Part shown: piece after piece, positions 17,033 to 26,907 of the stretch | Layout of the letters: every line of letters begins with the position of its first letter | Position numbering within the stretch: the first letter of the stretch is position 1 | Assembly (NCBI GenBank): GCA_964354365.1 | Contig: CAYGZM010000001.1 | Span: 55,962-119,961 of the forward strand | From: CAYGZM01 sp964354365 | Lineage (GTDB): Bacteria > Planctomycetota > Phycisphaerae > Sedimentisphaerales > Anaerobacaceae | Direction: 5' to 3' | DNA: 64,000 bases | The notes under the pieces: model-generated | Database searches by the model: none | The model's input: only the letters and a program-made list of their open reading frames with translations | What the model was told of the DNA's origin: nothing | Made by a program: the position numbers and the translations under genes

Positions 17033-19484
17033 CTATTCCCACGGCCACATCTGCTCATCGAGCCAGTTCACTGAGAGGACGGCAAAGTCTTTGAAGTCAA
17101 CCTTCCTGGCGCCTTGAAGCTCGCCGTCATATAATTCAGCATCCGACGGCACTTCATAATACAGCTCACCGTCGCCAGGCGTCTTATCCGCAAGATGCGC
17201 CACCTCCGCCGGCAACAGGGCGCGACTATAGAGAACGACGCTATCAATGGCGCCGTTGAAGGGATTGCCTCCGTTACCTTCCACGGCTCCAAATACGAGG
17301 TGAGCATCGGTTTTGGGGCCAAAGGTGAATCCCGTGTCTGTTCCGACGGGCTTGCCGTTTATGTACATCGTGGTTGTTGCCCCGTCGAAGGTCACTGCTA
17401 TATGGCACCATTCCGCGATAGGCGGGATGTTCTCGCCAAACCAGGGATAGTTGTCATACCGTGAAAATCCTATGTTGCCGGTGTCCATATTGAGTTCGAT
17501 GTGCCACATCGTACTGGCGTTGTCCCATCCATCTCTCTTGCCGACCACTCCCTGCCAGCCGCCGTTGAGGCCGGCCCATTTTATCCAGACGGCGACGGTG
17601 AGCTGGCCGGTTCCTGCCGAGGGGTCCCATGTACCAAGGTCAACAAACTGGCCACCTTCTCCCGGGAAATCCAGCGCCTTGCCAAATCCGGGCATGCTGT
17701 CGATCCACTGCACGTTGGCAGTGATAGTTCCGTCGTGTCCCTGGCCGGATGCATCAGTGGCGAGCAGGCCGGTTGCTTCGTCAAGCGGATAACTGCCAAC
17801 AAGTCCGGCTAAGCTGGGCACTTGTGCCGGGATGATTTCGTCGGCGGCAAGCCAGTCCCGTGCGAGCACGCTAAGCTCGTGGCGATCGATACTGCAATCT
17901 CCGGCGGGGTTGCCTGTGGGCCAGTAATCCAGCTTGGCGAATTCGGGGGTCCGCTTCGAGAGAATACACTCCGGTTGGTACAGCCGGATGTCATCGACGT
18001 ATAAAGTCCCTGAACCGCCGGCCACGATTGAATCCTCAGCGCGAACGCTGATGGCCATGCTGCTGATGTTGGTCATATCAACACCCTCAAACTCGGAAAG
18101 GGGGATCTGCCACTCGTGCGGCGAGGCCTCGTTAACGTCGTTCGGCTCTTCGCCTTCGTGGGCGCCGTACACGACCTTGACCTTGCCGCCCGTGCCGTCA
18201 GCCAGCTCCACCCACAGGGATTCGATCGCGTTGTCAACCGTGCCCTGGAAGTTGAGCGAAAGTAATTTGACGCCGTGGGCAGTCCAGTCGGAGCCGATGC
18301 CTGAAGGCAGGTCTGCGGTCATGGCCTTGCCCAGCGAATAATAAGCCCTGGTCTCCTCGAGCGATGTGCAGGGATTAACGATGGCGCCGTCGTTGTCGTA
18401 ATCGTACCTCATCGACTGCAAACCGCCTATGGACGGCGAGCCTGATGTGCTTATCGCGGAGCCGGTTCCGTTGCCGCCTTCGCACACGGCATTACCTATT
18501 CCATCTTTCCAGATGTTGAATATAAGTTTGTCGCTCTGGTTGTAGGGTTCCATATCGTCCACGACAAGATAGTTGCCAACCGTGAAGCTCCAAACACTGC
18601 CTTTCCAGGATTCCGAGGCACCGACCTCATCAACTCGCCAGTAGTATGTTGTCCCCAATTGCAGAGTGCCCGGATCGCAGGCGGTTTCGTTGACGTTCTG
18701 GTAAGCAACGCTTGGATAACCGGCCAGATTGGCCTGATTGACATCTGCGATAGCGGCGGGGTCTGTGCCGAAATACACATCGTGCAATGCCGCTGCTGCC
18801 CCGGCCTCCCAGCTGAGAACGACATCTCGCGGCAAGTCTTGCGCTCCGTCCGGAGGGTTGGGAATAGTCGCCATCATATCAGTGGGTATTTCGAAGTTGT
18901 CGAGGTAGTAAACGCCGCCGGTGGTGTAGTTGTTATCGTAGTTCGTGATAATCCAGATCTCAAGCCACCACATTGTATTGAAGTTGATCTTTGGCAGAGA
19001 TGCGGAGTAATCGACCTCGATAGTCCGCGTATTGTCGCCATCCTTGTAGCTCCACCAGCCCACAGCTCCGCCTCCCAGCTCATCCCAGACGTTCGCAGGC
19101 CATGCGTCGCCCCCGGCATTGATAACCACGTGAAGTCCGCCTCCGCCGTCGGCAGGATTCCCCGTCCATTCGGAGGCAATTCGGGTAACATCGAAGCGAA
19201 TCTTCGTACCGTTGCGGAAGGGTTCGATTAACTGTGAGTGCTCCTGGAGCTTAATACATATCGCCGAACTTCCAGCCGCCCTGCGGAACGTAGAGCCTGA
19301 GACTGCTGCTGTTCAACGTAGCCCCCGTTGCACTGTAGGTCATTGTAGTGCCGGCCGGGGCACCGTCGGTGATGATCCACCCATCGGCGCTGTTCTCCCA
19401 GTCACCTATTACAATTCCGTACGCGCCTGAACCCGTTACTGTTAGTAACGCGGCGGCGAGCAGACAAGTTATTCCTATTCGCAT
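17033..19484 (-). pseudogene. LamG/dockerin-like secreted protein, interrupted by a frameshift
   Basis: The first part (ATG at 19484, AGGAG seven bases upstream) encodes a signal peptide (MRIGITCLLAAALLTVTGS) and the start of a beta-domain up to GGWKFGDMY, then a stop at 19251. In another frame, translation continues without interruption (KLQEHSQLIEPFRNGTKIRF) into a 698-residue frame ending at 17033. Together they would give about 810 residues: a carbohydrate-binding-like N-domain, an FN3-like segment (NPPDGAQDLPRDVVLSWEAG), a second beta-domain, a dockerin-like segment (DCSIDRHELSVLARDWLAAD), a LamG/concanavalin-like domain (about 500-680) and a C-terminal VDFKDFAVLSVNWL. Surface polysaccharide binding is likely. 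The shift near 19250 is either a real mutation or an assembly error. Confidence 0.75.
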
Positions 19485-20126
19485 TGCCATTCTCCTTTCC
19501 AAGAAACCACAAATTCAACGCCATTTGACTGTATGCCAAAGCGTCCGCCCGTGCGGACTCACGGTGATTCGATACTCATTTGAAGGATAAGCATAGCGTG
19601 CCCACTCTGCGAATGAGTAAAAGTGTTCGCCGCCTGGGAAACCGTGGTGATTCCACAGGCCGGGGAGGCTATGCCAACACCCTTCATCCATTCTGTCGTC
19701 CTATATTAACAGTGTGACTGCCTTGCTGTCAAGATAAATTTCGCGCGCCGCCGGGTGTGGCCAACAGGATTATTTCGGTTGCGACGGCTGGCACATCTAT
19801 TTCCGGCACCGGCTGATTCCTGGCCAGCGGTCATAAATGCCTGTCAATGCTAAGATAAGCTCAGTACAGCATTTCGTAAATGGCGCGACTATGAGACAGA
19901 AAGATTGTAACTGTTTTGACAGATTTCTCCACTCGCTTCGCTCGGTCGAAATGACAGGATAGTCATAGAACTTATGAAATGCGGTACTCAATTTTTGCAG
20001 GACGAAATTCTGACAATCTCGAGGCAGCGTGAACGGGTTGGGCGATTGTGAGCTACCGCGGTCCCAATATGGCATATTTTGACGTGTTTTTTGGCTTGAG
20101 AAGCTTGCTTGCAAGATACGGACTGC
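19485..20126. other. Intergenic stretch before the MITE
   Basis: No gene. It contains one copy of the AGATTTCTC/CGCTCGGTCG repeat at 19921-19957; otherwise nothing recognisable. Confidence 0.5.
19921..19957 (+). repeat. AGATTTCTC/CGCTCGGTCG palindromic repeat
   Basis: AGATTTCTCCACTCGCTTCG then CTCGGTCGAAATGACAGG. It is the best preserved copy of the family in the window. Confidence 0.65.
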
Positions 20127-20308
20127 TTAGAGCCTATCCGCATAACCCGGTCTATTCCGGCTGGCTGCAAAGCCCGATGCCTGAGTTGTCGGCCAAAAAC
20201 GTTCTCAGCGTGGAACAAATCACGCCTCCGAGCGTTTTTGGCCTGCCGTCTTGGCCTCGGGCTTTTCGCTCAGCCTCATGACGACCAAGTTATTCGGATA
20301 GGCTCTTA
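20127..20308. mobile_element. MITE, 176 bp, with TTA target duplication (IS5/IS1031-like ends)
   Basis: The element spans 20130-20305 and is flanked by TTA on both sides (20127-20129 and 20306-20308). Terminal inverted repeats begin GAGCCTATCCG and stay similar for 23 bp (20 of 23 match). The interior is itself nearly palindromic: GGCCAAAAACG at about 20191 pairs with CGTTTTTGGCC at about 20233, and AAAGCCCGA with TCGGGCTTT. It has no transposase gene. The three-base TNA duplication and the GAGCC end fit the IS5 family (IS1031 group), so it is a non-autonomous derivative, moved by a transposase not seen here. It lies 130 bp upstream of rnr. Confidence 0.8.
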
Positions 20309-20370
20309 GTGTGGTGGGATTCTGACATTCGACATCGGACGGCTGTTGGTTGTTGGAAATGGTGAGTTAG

Positions 20371-20401
20371 TTGGAGACAATTAGTGCGGTGTCGGTATAA
20401 T
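20371..20401 (+). promoter_or_regulatory. Promoter of rnr
   Basis: A perfect TATAAT (20396-20401) with a weak TTGGAG at 20371-20376 (19-bp spacer). Predicted start near 20408, 28 nt before the ATG. It lies just downstream of the MITE. Confidence 0.45.
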
Positions 20402-20435
20402 ATGGCGATTAAGTTTTTTTTAAGGGATCGGCCAA

Positions 20436-22673
20436 ATGGCAGAAGTGTATAAGAAAAAGATTATAGGGTTGCTCAAGCACGCGGATTACCAGCCGGTGAA
20501 ACTCGGGCAATTGGCAAAGACCTTGGGGGTGGACTCGGAGCGCTATCCGCATTTCAAGGAGGCGTTTGACCAGCTCCGTGGGGCGGGACATATCGTTATG
20601 GGGACGGGCAATCTGGTTTCGCTGCCTTCTCTGGCCGGGGAAATTGTCGGAACGTTCAGGGCAAATCCCAAAGGGTTCGGCTTTATAGTGCCCCGCGAGG
20701 CCAATTCGCATGGAGACCTGTTTGTGCCGCCCAGCGCCACAGGCGAAGCGATGACGGGCGATATCGTCGTGGCAAAGGTCAGAAGACAAGGGATGCGCGC
20801 CGGGCAGATACGTTACAGCGGCGAGATCATCGAGATTCTCGAGCGGGCGCAGAACAGATTCGTGGGGACGCTGGCAAAGCACTCGGAAGGATGGCTGGTG
20901 CAGCCGGACGGGTCGAGCTTTGTGCAGCCGATTTCGGTCGATGACGTCACGGCGAAGAACGCCAAGGCCAAAGACAAGGTTGTCGTCGAGATGCTGACTT
21001 ATCCGACAGCGGAATGCATAGGACGAGGGGTGATAATCGAGGTGCTCGGCAGGGCGGGACAATACGATACTGAAATAAAGTCGATAGTGCACCAATACCA
21101 CCTGCCGGGGGAATTCGACGGCAAGTGCATCGAGCAGGCTCGGCAAGCGGCCGCCGAGTTCAATCCAGATCGGCCCGGCAAAAGAGAGGACGTCACCGAC
21201 AAGGTTATCATTACCATTGATCCGCCGGATGCCAAGGACTTCGACGACGCGATAAGTCTGGAGAAAGACGGCGACGGCAACTGGGTGCTTGGCGTGCACA
21301 TCGCCGATGTGAGCGCTTTCGTTACGGGCGAGTCGCCGCTGGACATCGAGGCGAAAGAACGCGGGAACAGCGTTTATCTGCCGGGCAAGACGATCCCAAT
21401 GCTGCCGGAAGTTCTGAGCAACGGGATATGCAGCTTACAGCCGGACCAAAAGCGATTTGCGAAGAGCGCCTATCTGACTTATGACCAAAACGGCAGGATC
21501 CTTACCCGCCGTTTCGCCAACAGCATCATCCGCTCGACGCAGCGTTTGACGTATCAGCAGGCGGACAAGGCTTTGAAAGGGCGGACCAAAGGCATCAAGA
21601 GCGAGGTGGTCGGTCTGCTGAAGAATATGGAGGCGCTGAGCCGGGCGATTGAGCAGCGGCGCAGAAAGAGCGGGATGATACATCTGGACCTGCCGGAGAC
21701 GGAGTTAGTGATGGATAAATCGGGCAGGGTGGTCGATGCGCACCCGGCGGACGACAGCTACCCGCACACGATAATCGAGATGTTTATGGTCGAGGCGAAT
21801 GACGCCGTGGCGTCGCTGCTGGACAGACTGAATGTCGCGTTCATCCGGCGCATCCATCCGGAGCCGGATGCGTTGACTTTGAAGAACCTGGCCGTGCTCA
21901 TCAAGGCATTCGGGTTTACGCTGCCGCGAAGTCCCGACCGTGCGGCGATCCAGAGCCTGCTTGCGGCGGTGAAGGGACGTGACTGTTCGTTCGCCGTGAA
22001 CCTGGCGGTTCTGCGGAGTTTTGAGAAGGCGCAGTACTCGCCGCTGCATATCGGGCATTACGCGCTGGCCTCGACGCATTATTGTCACTTCACCAGCCCG
22101 ATACGCCGATACGCCGATTTGATTGTGCATCGTATGCTCGACGCTTATCTGCAGAATCGCCTCGATGAGGCGAAAGAAATCTCGGCGAGCGCGGACCTTA
22201 CAGAGATCGGCAAGCACATCACGTTTACGGAGGAGCGCGCCGATAACGCAGAGAAGGAACTAACAGCGGTGCTGATCCTGCAAATGCTGAGCAACAGGAT
22301 CGGCGAGGATCTGGCGTGCGTCACGACCGGGCTGACAGGCTTCGGGGTTTTTGTCCAATCGCGAAAGTTCGGGATAGACGGGCTGATAAGAATGGAAGAC
22401 CTGGGGCCGGACCAATGGAAATTCGACAAGAGGACACAATCCATCCTGGGCCTGCGCTCCGGGCACAGCATCCGCCTCGGCCAATCGCTGAACGCCCGCA
22501 TAGTCTCGGTAAACGTGCCTGCGCGACAGTTGAACCTGACCCCTGCGGAACCTCTGATTAAGCCGGCCGCAGAAAGAAGACAAGGCCCGAAATCCAGGGA
22601 ACACAAGAAGACCAGGGAAAAGACCCGACCCCAAAAAAGGCGAATGCAGAAAAGCCAGAAGCGGCACAAATAA
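20436..22673 (+). CDS. rnr: Ribonuclease R
   Basis: 745 residues. N-terminal winged-helix/cold-shock domains (about 1-200; KGFGFIVPRE is a typical OB patch). The RNB catalytic core has IDPPDAKDFDDAISLEKDG (about residue 250) holding the metal-binding aspartates, and HIADVSAFV, GNSVYLPGKTIPMLPE and HYCHFTSPIRRYADL. The C-terminal S1 domain (GVFVQSRKFGIDGLIRMEDLG) ends in a basic tail of about 35 residues (REHKKTREKTRPQKRR). It degrades structured RNA 3' to 5' in the cytoplasm and helps with rRNA and tmRNA-related decay. It stands alone: the MITE lies upstream and the next gene is on the other strand. Confidence 0.95.
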   Translation: MAEVYKKKIIGLLKHADYQPVKLGQLAKTLGVDSERYPHFKEAFDQLRGAGHIVMGTGNLVSLPSLAGEIVGTFRANPKGFGFIVPREANSHGDLFVPPSATGEAMTGDIVVAKVRRQGMRAGQIRYSGEIIEILERAQNRFVGTLAKHSEGWLVQPDGSSFVQPISVDDVTAKNAKAKDKVVVEMLTYPTAECIGRGVIIEVLGRAGQYDTEIKSIVHQYHLPGEFDGKCIEQARQAAAEFNPDRPGKREDVTDKVIITIDPPDAKDFDDAISLEKDGDGNWVLGVHIADVSAFVTGESPLDIEAKERGNSVYLPGKTIPMLPEVLSNGICSLQPDQKRFAKSAYLTYDQNGRILTRRFANSIIRSTQRLTYQQADKALKGRTKGIKSEVVGLLKNMEALSRAIEQRRRKSGMIHLDLPETELVMDKSGRVVDAHPADDSYPHTIIEMFMVEANDAVASLLDRLNVAFIRRIHPEPDALTLKNLAVLIKAFGFTLPRSPDRAAIQSLLAAVKGRDCSFAVNLAVLRSFEKAQYSPLHIGHYALASTHYCHFTSPIRRYADLIVHRMLDAYLQNRLDEAKEISASADLTEIGKHITFTEERADNAEKELTAVLILQMLSNRIGEDLACVTTGLTGFGVFVQSRKFGIDGLIRMEDLGPDQWKFDKRTQSILGLRSGHSIRLGQSLNARIVSVNVPARQLNLTPAEPLIKPAAERRQGPKSREHKKTREKTRPQKRRMQKSQKRHK

Positions 22674-22843
22674 AGGCACGAAGGGCGGGGGGGGGCCGAT
22701 TCGCTCGGAGGCCGCAGGCTTTTGAAATTCAAAATCGCGGATTTCAAATCTCAGATTCCCTTGCGCTTTGCGTTTATCAGGAAGAAGACTGCGAAAGAGT
22801 TCCTCAAGGCGATGAACTCAGACATATACCGGAGGGTGCGTGT

Positions 22844-23350
22844 CTAATTAAACTGGTTGGATTCGAAAAGGTCGCCTTTGTACGCGGCGTCAATAAGCTG
22901 AGCCTTGCGGGCGGCATTTGCCTGGGGCGTTTTTTTGCCGGTTTGCGCAATTTCCCGGCGGCAAGGTCGGTCCTGAAATCGAAACTCCTTTATGTCACCG
23001 AGCTTGATATCCGAAAAGACGACGGTAGTAGAGCGGCACTTTCCGCCGGGAATCAACTTTGCAGTTTTATCGCCGAGGCGGATTCGTCCCTCTTTGTCGA
23101 TGGCGATGATTCTGCACTCGCTATTCTCGCACAGTCTGTCAACCATACGAATTTGTATTTGTCCGGCCAGTTCCTGCGGGTTGCCGACCAGGACGGCGCC
23201 AAATGGAATGCCTGCAACGGCTCCGTCTTCTTTGATAGCTTTGGTTTTCCAGCCGTCGTCGGGCGAGGAGCCGCAGCCCGCGAGAATGACGGTCAGGATT
23301 GTGAAGACAATTATGCTTTTGGCTTTTCCCGCCCATATTTGACTCCGCAT
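22844..23350 (-). CDS. Predicted lipoprotein, unknown function
   Basis: 168 residues. It starts MRSQIWAGKAKS, then a hydrophobic segment ending ILAGCGSSPDD; the LAGC lipobox with Cys26 predicts a lipid anchor. The mature part has paired cysteines (CENSEC, GKCRS, RPCRRE) that could form disulphides in the periplasm. It contains no domain I recognise. The ATG at 23350 has AAGGAAAGGGG upstream. The gene is monocistronic, and no clear terminator follows it. The lipoprotein call is firm; the role is unknown. Confidence 0.75.
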   Translation of the reverse strand: MRSQIWAGKAKSIIVFTILTVILAGCGSSPDDGWKTKAIKEDGAVAGIPFGAVLVGNPQELAGQIQIRMVDRLCENSECRIIAIDKEGRIRLGDKTAKLIPGGKCRSTTVVFSDIKLGDIKEFRFQDRPCRREIAQTGKKTPQANAARKAQLIDAAYKGDLFESNQFN

Positions 23351-23708
23351 CTTATTGCCCCTTTCCTTTCAAAATCAGATCGCTGGGATAATTTGCTTTG
23401 TTCACCAATATAGACGTTAGGAGCGGGCAAAAAGTTACAAAGAAAATTGTTAAACTTCTGTAAAACGAGAATCGCCAAGCCGTTTCATACAGGTATTGTG
23501 ATGAGCAGCCCGCTTCGCAGCAGGATCGCGCCTATCTTTCCGCATCGTGAGGTTCTTGGACAGGCTTCAACAGGAAAACGGGCGGCGTTCCCACTCAAGC
23601 TGGACATCCGACGTTGGATCCGCGTAAAATAGCGGGGCCTATACCAGATGTCGGTATAGGCCCCGAATTTGTACAAAATACTGGTTAACCAATACTTCTG
23701 AACAACTA
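23351..23708. other. Intergenic stretch between lipoprotein and PEP-CTERM genes
   Basis: No gene. It contains the strong terminator at 23634-23664 and otherwise nothing recognisable. Confidence 0.55.
23634..23664 (-). terminator. Hairpin terminator of the PEP-CTERM gene
   Basis: A perfect 12-bp stem GGGGCCTATACC / GGTATAGGCCCC with a 7-nt loop lies 45 bp past the minus-strand stop. It is followed on that strand by GCTATTTTA. Strong stem, weak T-run. Confidence 0.7.
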
Positions 23709-24308
23709 TTAGTGTTTCCTGCGAACACGAAGCAGTGCTAATCCACCAAGACCGAGCAGGCCCATTGTCGCCGGCTCGGGGACACACTCAGTCCTGATGT
23801 TCAGCTCATCGACAAGAATGTCACCCTTAATTGCGATCCATTCCCTCGGGGGATTGGGCCAGATGACGATGCTGTAAATTGACTGTGTCCATATCGTACC
23901 CGCGATGGGGTCATTAACGACGGACATCGTCATGCTGTCCATTGGGATCGCGCTAACACCGACGAGCGGCTGGTCGGGCAAGAAAGGATCAACGCCGCCG
24001 GGCGCCCATGTCAGGTTAATGGTAATCTTCTTGTACGGATTGAGAACCGGAGAGTTGGGGATAATCACGTCGATTTCGCCGGACAAAGACCAAATTCCGG
24101 TTCGACCGTCGGCCGCACTTTGCCAGCCGGCTCCAGAACCCTTATCCACCTTCAACTGCGGGTCGCCGTAAGCGTTATCAACGACATTAGGCACCGGCAT
24201 TACTTCATCCGTGCCGAAATACCAGATCTGAGTCGTGGTAGTCGCGAGCGCGGCTGACCCAGCTCCAAGAATCACAAGGAAACACAAAAGACTAACGAAT
24301 TTCTTCAT
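23709..24308 (-). CDS. PEP-CTERM sorted exported protein
   Basis: 199 residues. Signal peptide MKKFVSLLCFLVILGAGSAALA at the N-terminus. The C-terminus has the PEP-CTERM signal: VPEPATMGLLGLGGLALL followed by RVRRKH, a motif, a membrane helix and a basic end. Such proteins are processed at the inner membrane by an exosortase and are linked to extracellular polysaccharide. The body (about 23-170) is beta-rich and has no recognised domain. The ATG has GGGAGGAG seven bases upstream. Its promoter is proposed at 24341-24369 and a strong hairpin follows. It resembles the shorter PEP-CTERM gene at 37461 only in its tail. Confidence 0.85.
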   Translation of the reverse strand: MKKFVSLLCFLVILGAGSAALATTTTQIWYFGTDEVMPVPNVVDNAYGDPQLKVDKGSGAGWQSAADGRTGIWSLSGEIDVIIPNSPVLNPYKKITINLTWAPGGVDPFLPDQPLVGVSAIPMDSMTMSVVNDPIAGTIWTQSIYSIVIWPNPPREWIAIKGDILVDELNIRTECVPEPATMGLLGLGGLALLRVRRKH

Positions 24309-24340
24309 CGTAAGCTCCTCCCAATAACACTAATCTGAGC

Positions 24341-24369
24341 TTAATATATGAATTTTGGCAACGAGCCAA
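24341..24369 (-). promoter_or_regulatory. Possible promoter of the PEP-CTERM gene
   Basis: On the minus strand TTGGCT, a 17-bp spacer, then TATTAA, ending about 33 bp before the ATG at 24308. A partial match to both boxes. Confidence 0.35.
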
Positions 24370-25005
24370 AAGCGTGCCGCCCTCGACAAGTCCGCTCGGC
24401 CACACAGCCGATCACACCTGCCTCGAGCACAACACTATAAACAAGCAACGAGTAATCTTCACCAAACCTGCGCTTGCTTGTGTACGAGCCAAGACTATCC
24501 TAATTTCACATCAACAACGTACACCAAGTCGTCCTGATGTGTCAAGAGAAAAAAGTTTATAGGACGGAATTTTTCCGTGGTTTTGCTAATTGGGTTGGTA
24601 TGTTCTTTATTGACAAGGACTTACGGTGTTGGATAGTGAGGAGGCCAGCGGAGGATCTCCGCGGCGGCGTCTTCCTTCTCGGTCCGGGGGCCTGAATTCG
24701 AGCGGTTAGACGCTAATGCCGGCCTGTTAGGGCACGACATTGGCTCTCAATGAGGGGACAATATGGAAGGATTAGCAACGAGAGCCGCGAATGCTTGGCC
24801 CGGCCTGAAGGGCGCAACCAAAGGGGTGGAAGGTGAGGTATTGAGAAGGTGTAACAGCATCGTGCGTAAATGTGGTTTCACTGCAAGACGGTTGGTTGAT
24901 TAAGACAAGACTGTAATGGGATTTACCGCTTTTTGGGCGCCAGCATAATAGCCACTCACAGTTGAATTTGTGGATGCTGTTCGCCCAGCAACCGGCTAAG
25001 GGTAG

Positions 25006-25033
25006 TGGATTCCTGCTTTCGCAGGAATGACAA
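25006..25033 (+). repeat. TTCCTGCTTTCGCAGGAATGACA palindromic repeat
   Basis: TTCCTGC, TTTC, GCAGGAA hairpin followed by TGACAA. It ends in AATGACA like the CGCTCGGTCG family and may be related. Confidence 0.5.
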
Positions 25034-25170
25034 CTAACAAGACCAATGTTGATGGGCTAATAAGCTCATAAGTGGGCGGCACCGTTGGAGATACCGGCAT
25101 AGGGCGCACGCCACCGTCAGGGTGCTCGGCTCGCTTCGCAGCGTCGCCCGATCCTCCTTGATGGCTGCCG

Positions 25171-26907
25171 TCAGAATGCTTCCGGGAGGATTTCTCTTGC
25201 GGCGGTGCGGAGGTAGCTGGAGATATGGCTTTCGGAGTTCATACTGAGGACTTTTCTGGCTATCTGATTTGATTCTTCGATAGTGACCGAGCGGATGATC
25301 TGCTTTATTTCAGGTATCATCGGCGGGGCAATCGAAAGCGTTCTAACACCCATACCAAGCAGGAGCATAATGTGCTCGGGTTCGGAGGCCATTTCGCCGC
25401 AGACGCTGCAATCGATTCGGGCCTTGTGGGCATCCTGTAGAACGGTCCTGATAAGGCGCAGGACTGCGGGGTCGGCGGCGGAATAGAGCGTTGAGACGAG
25501 CTCGTTGCCCCTATCGACGGCGAGGGTATATTGTGTGAGGTCATTGGTGCCTATGCTGAAGAAATCGACGTTTCTGGCGAGAGAATATGCGGTGAGTGCG
25601 GCGGAAGGCGTCTCGATCATAATGCCCATCTCGATGGCCTTGTTATAGGGTATGTTTTGCTCGGCGAGGTCCTCCATAACGTCTCGCAGAATCAGGCGGG
25701 CCTGCTTTAGCTCCTGGAGATTCGTGATGAGGGGGAACATTATTTTGACCTGTCCGAGGGTGGATGCGCGGAGGATGGCGCGGAGCTGGATCTTGAACAG
25801 GGTGAGGTTCTGGAGGCAGAACCTGATAGAGCGCAGGCCGAGCATTGGGTTGGGCTCCGGGGCGAATCTCTTTGATTGGGTGTATTTGTCGGCTCCAAGG
25901 TCCATCGTTCTTATTATGACGGGTCGGTCTTTGAAGACTTTGAGTGTCCGTGCATAGGCGTCGTAGTGCTGCTGCTCGGTCGGCTCGGTCTTGCTGTTGA
26001 GGTATAGGAACTCGGTGCGGTAGAGTCCGATGCCCTGGCCTCCTTTTTCAAGGACCAGCGCGGCTTCGTCGGGGAACTCGATGTTGCCGAGGAGCTTGAT
26101 TTCGAAGCCGTCGCGAGTCTTTGCGGGCAGCTCCCGGAGGGCGTCGAGCCTGTGCTCGAGTGCGGTGAATTCCCGGGAGTATTCCCGGTATTGGCGGATT
26201 GTCTGCTCGTCAGGGTTGACGATGGCGATTCCGCGATTTCCATCGACGATGACGGTGTCGCCTCCTCGGACGTATTCGGTGAAGTCTTCGAGTGCGACGA
26301 CGGCGGGGATTCCGAGGGAGCGAGCGACGATTGCGGCGTGCGAGGTTCGTCCGCCGGCGTCACTGGCGATGCCCTTGACGTATTCCGTGTCGAAGCCTGC
26401 GGTCTGTGTGGGGCTTAATTCGCGGGCGACGACGATGATTTGTTCGGTGAGGTTGGCGACGTCCTCGCGTTTTCTGCCGAGTAGCTGCTTTAGCAGGCGT
26501 CTTTCGATGTCGTAGATGTCGTCGGCCCGCTCGCTGATGTATTGGTCCTTCACCTTTGTGAAATGGGCTGCGACCTCGCGCAGGACGGATGAAACCGCGT
26601 ACTCGGCGGTGACAAGGTCGGAGCGAACGAGATCGGTTATTTTCCTTTTGAGGCTTCTATCTTTCAGGAATCGCAGGTGCACGGCGAAGATATCCTTTAT
26701 TTTGCCGGCGTTCTTGCCCTGAACGGCTGCGAGGCGCGTCAGCTCAGCGATGGCGGCGGTGAAGGCGTTCTTAACGCGCTGAGTCTCGGTCAATCGCTGG
26801 GAAGGCTCAATGGGCCGGCGAGGAATGCGATAGTCCTCAGAGTCAATGATCAGAGACTTGGCAATGGAAATGCCGGGCGAAACGGCGATTCCTTTCTTGA
26901 TTTCCAT
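25171..26907 (-). CDS. ptsI: PTS enzyme I (phosphoenolpyruvate-protein phosphotransferase)
   Basis: 578 residues, normal length. An N-terminal helical HPr-binding part, then the phosphohistidine loop GGRTSHAAIVARSLGIP near residue 190, then the C-terminal TIM barrel for PEP binding (GLYRTEFLYL, FFSIGTNDLTQYTLA) with the active-site Cys in CSVCGEMASEP near residue 500. It transfers phosphate from PEP to HPr in the cytoplasm. No ptsH or EII gene is near, so it may serve regulatory PTS (PTSNtr-like) rather than sugar uptake. A small TGCTGC/GCAGCA hairpin lies in the 5' leader (26935-26951). It is divergent from the RND operon. Confidence 0.95.
   Translation of the reverse strand: MEIKKGIAVSPGISIAKSLIIDSEDYRIPRRPIEPSQRLTETQRVKNAFTAAIAELTRLAAVQGKNAGKIKDIFAVHLRFLKDRSLKRKITDLVRSDLVTAEYAVSSVLREVAAHFTKVKDQYISERADDIYDIERRLLKQLLGRKREDVANLTEQIIVVARELSPTQTAGFDTEYVKGIASDAGGRTSHAAIVARSLGIPAVVALEDFTEYVRGGDTVIVDGNRGIAIVNPDEQTIRQYREYSREFTALEHRLDALRELPAKTRDGFEIKLLGNIEFPDEAALVLEKGGQGIGLYRTEFLYLNSKTEPTEQQHYDAYARTLKVFKDRPVIIRTMDLGADKYTQSKRFAPEPNPMLGLRSIRFCLQNLTLFKIQLRAILRASTLGQVKIMFPLITNLQELKQARLILRDVMEDLAEQNIPYNKAIEMGIMIETPSAALTAYSLARNVDFFSIGTNDLTQYTLAVDRGNELVSTLYSAADPAVLRLIRTVLQDAHKARIDCSVCGEMASEPEHIMLLLGMGVRTLSIAPPMIPEIKQIIRSVTIEESNQIARKVLSMNSESHISSYLRTAAREILPEAF

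Larger units (their letters stand above)
24309..25170. other. Intergenic stretch, no gene
   Basis: About 860 bp. It holds the PEP-CTERM promoter (24341-24369), an ACGGAATTTTTCCGT hairpin at about 24554, and a TTCCTGCTTTCGCAGGAA palindrome at 25009-25026. I see no RNA gene or coding frame. Confidence 0.55.

Noticed and set aside
20409..21299. 296-codon minus-strand frame opposite rnr
   Set aside because: Antisense shadow of RNase R, no start signal and no domain.
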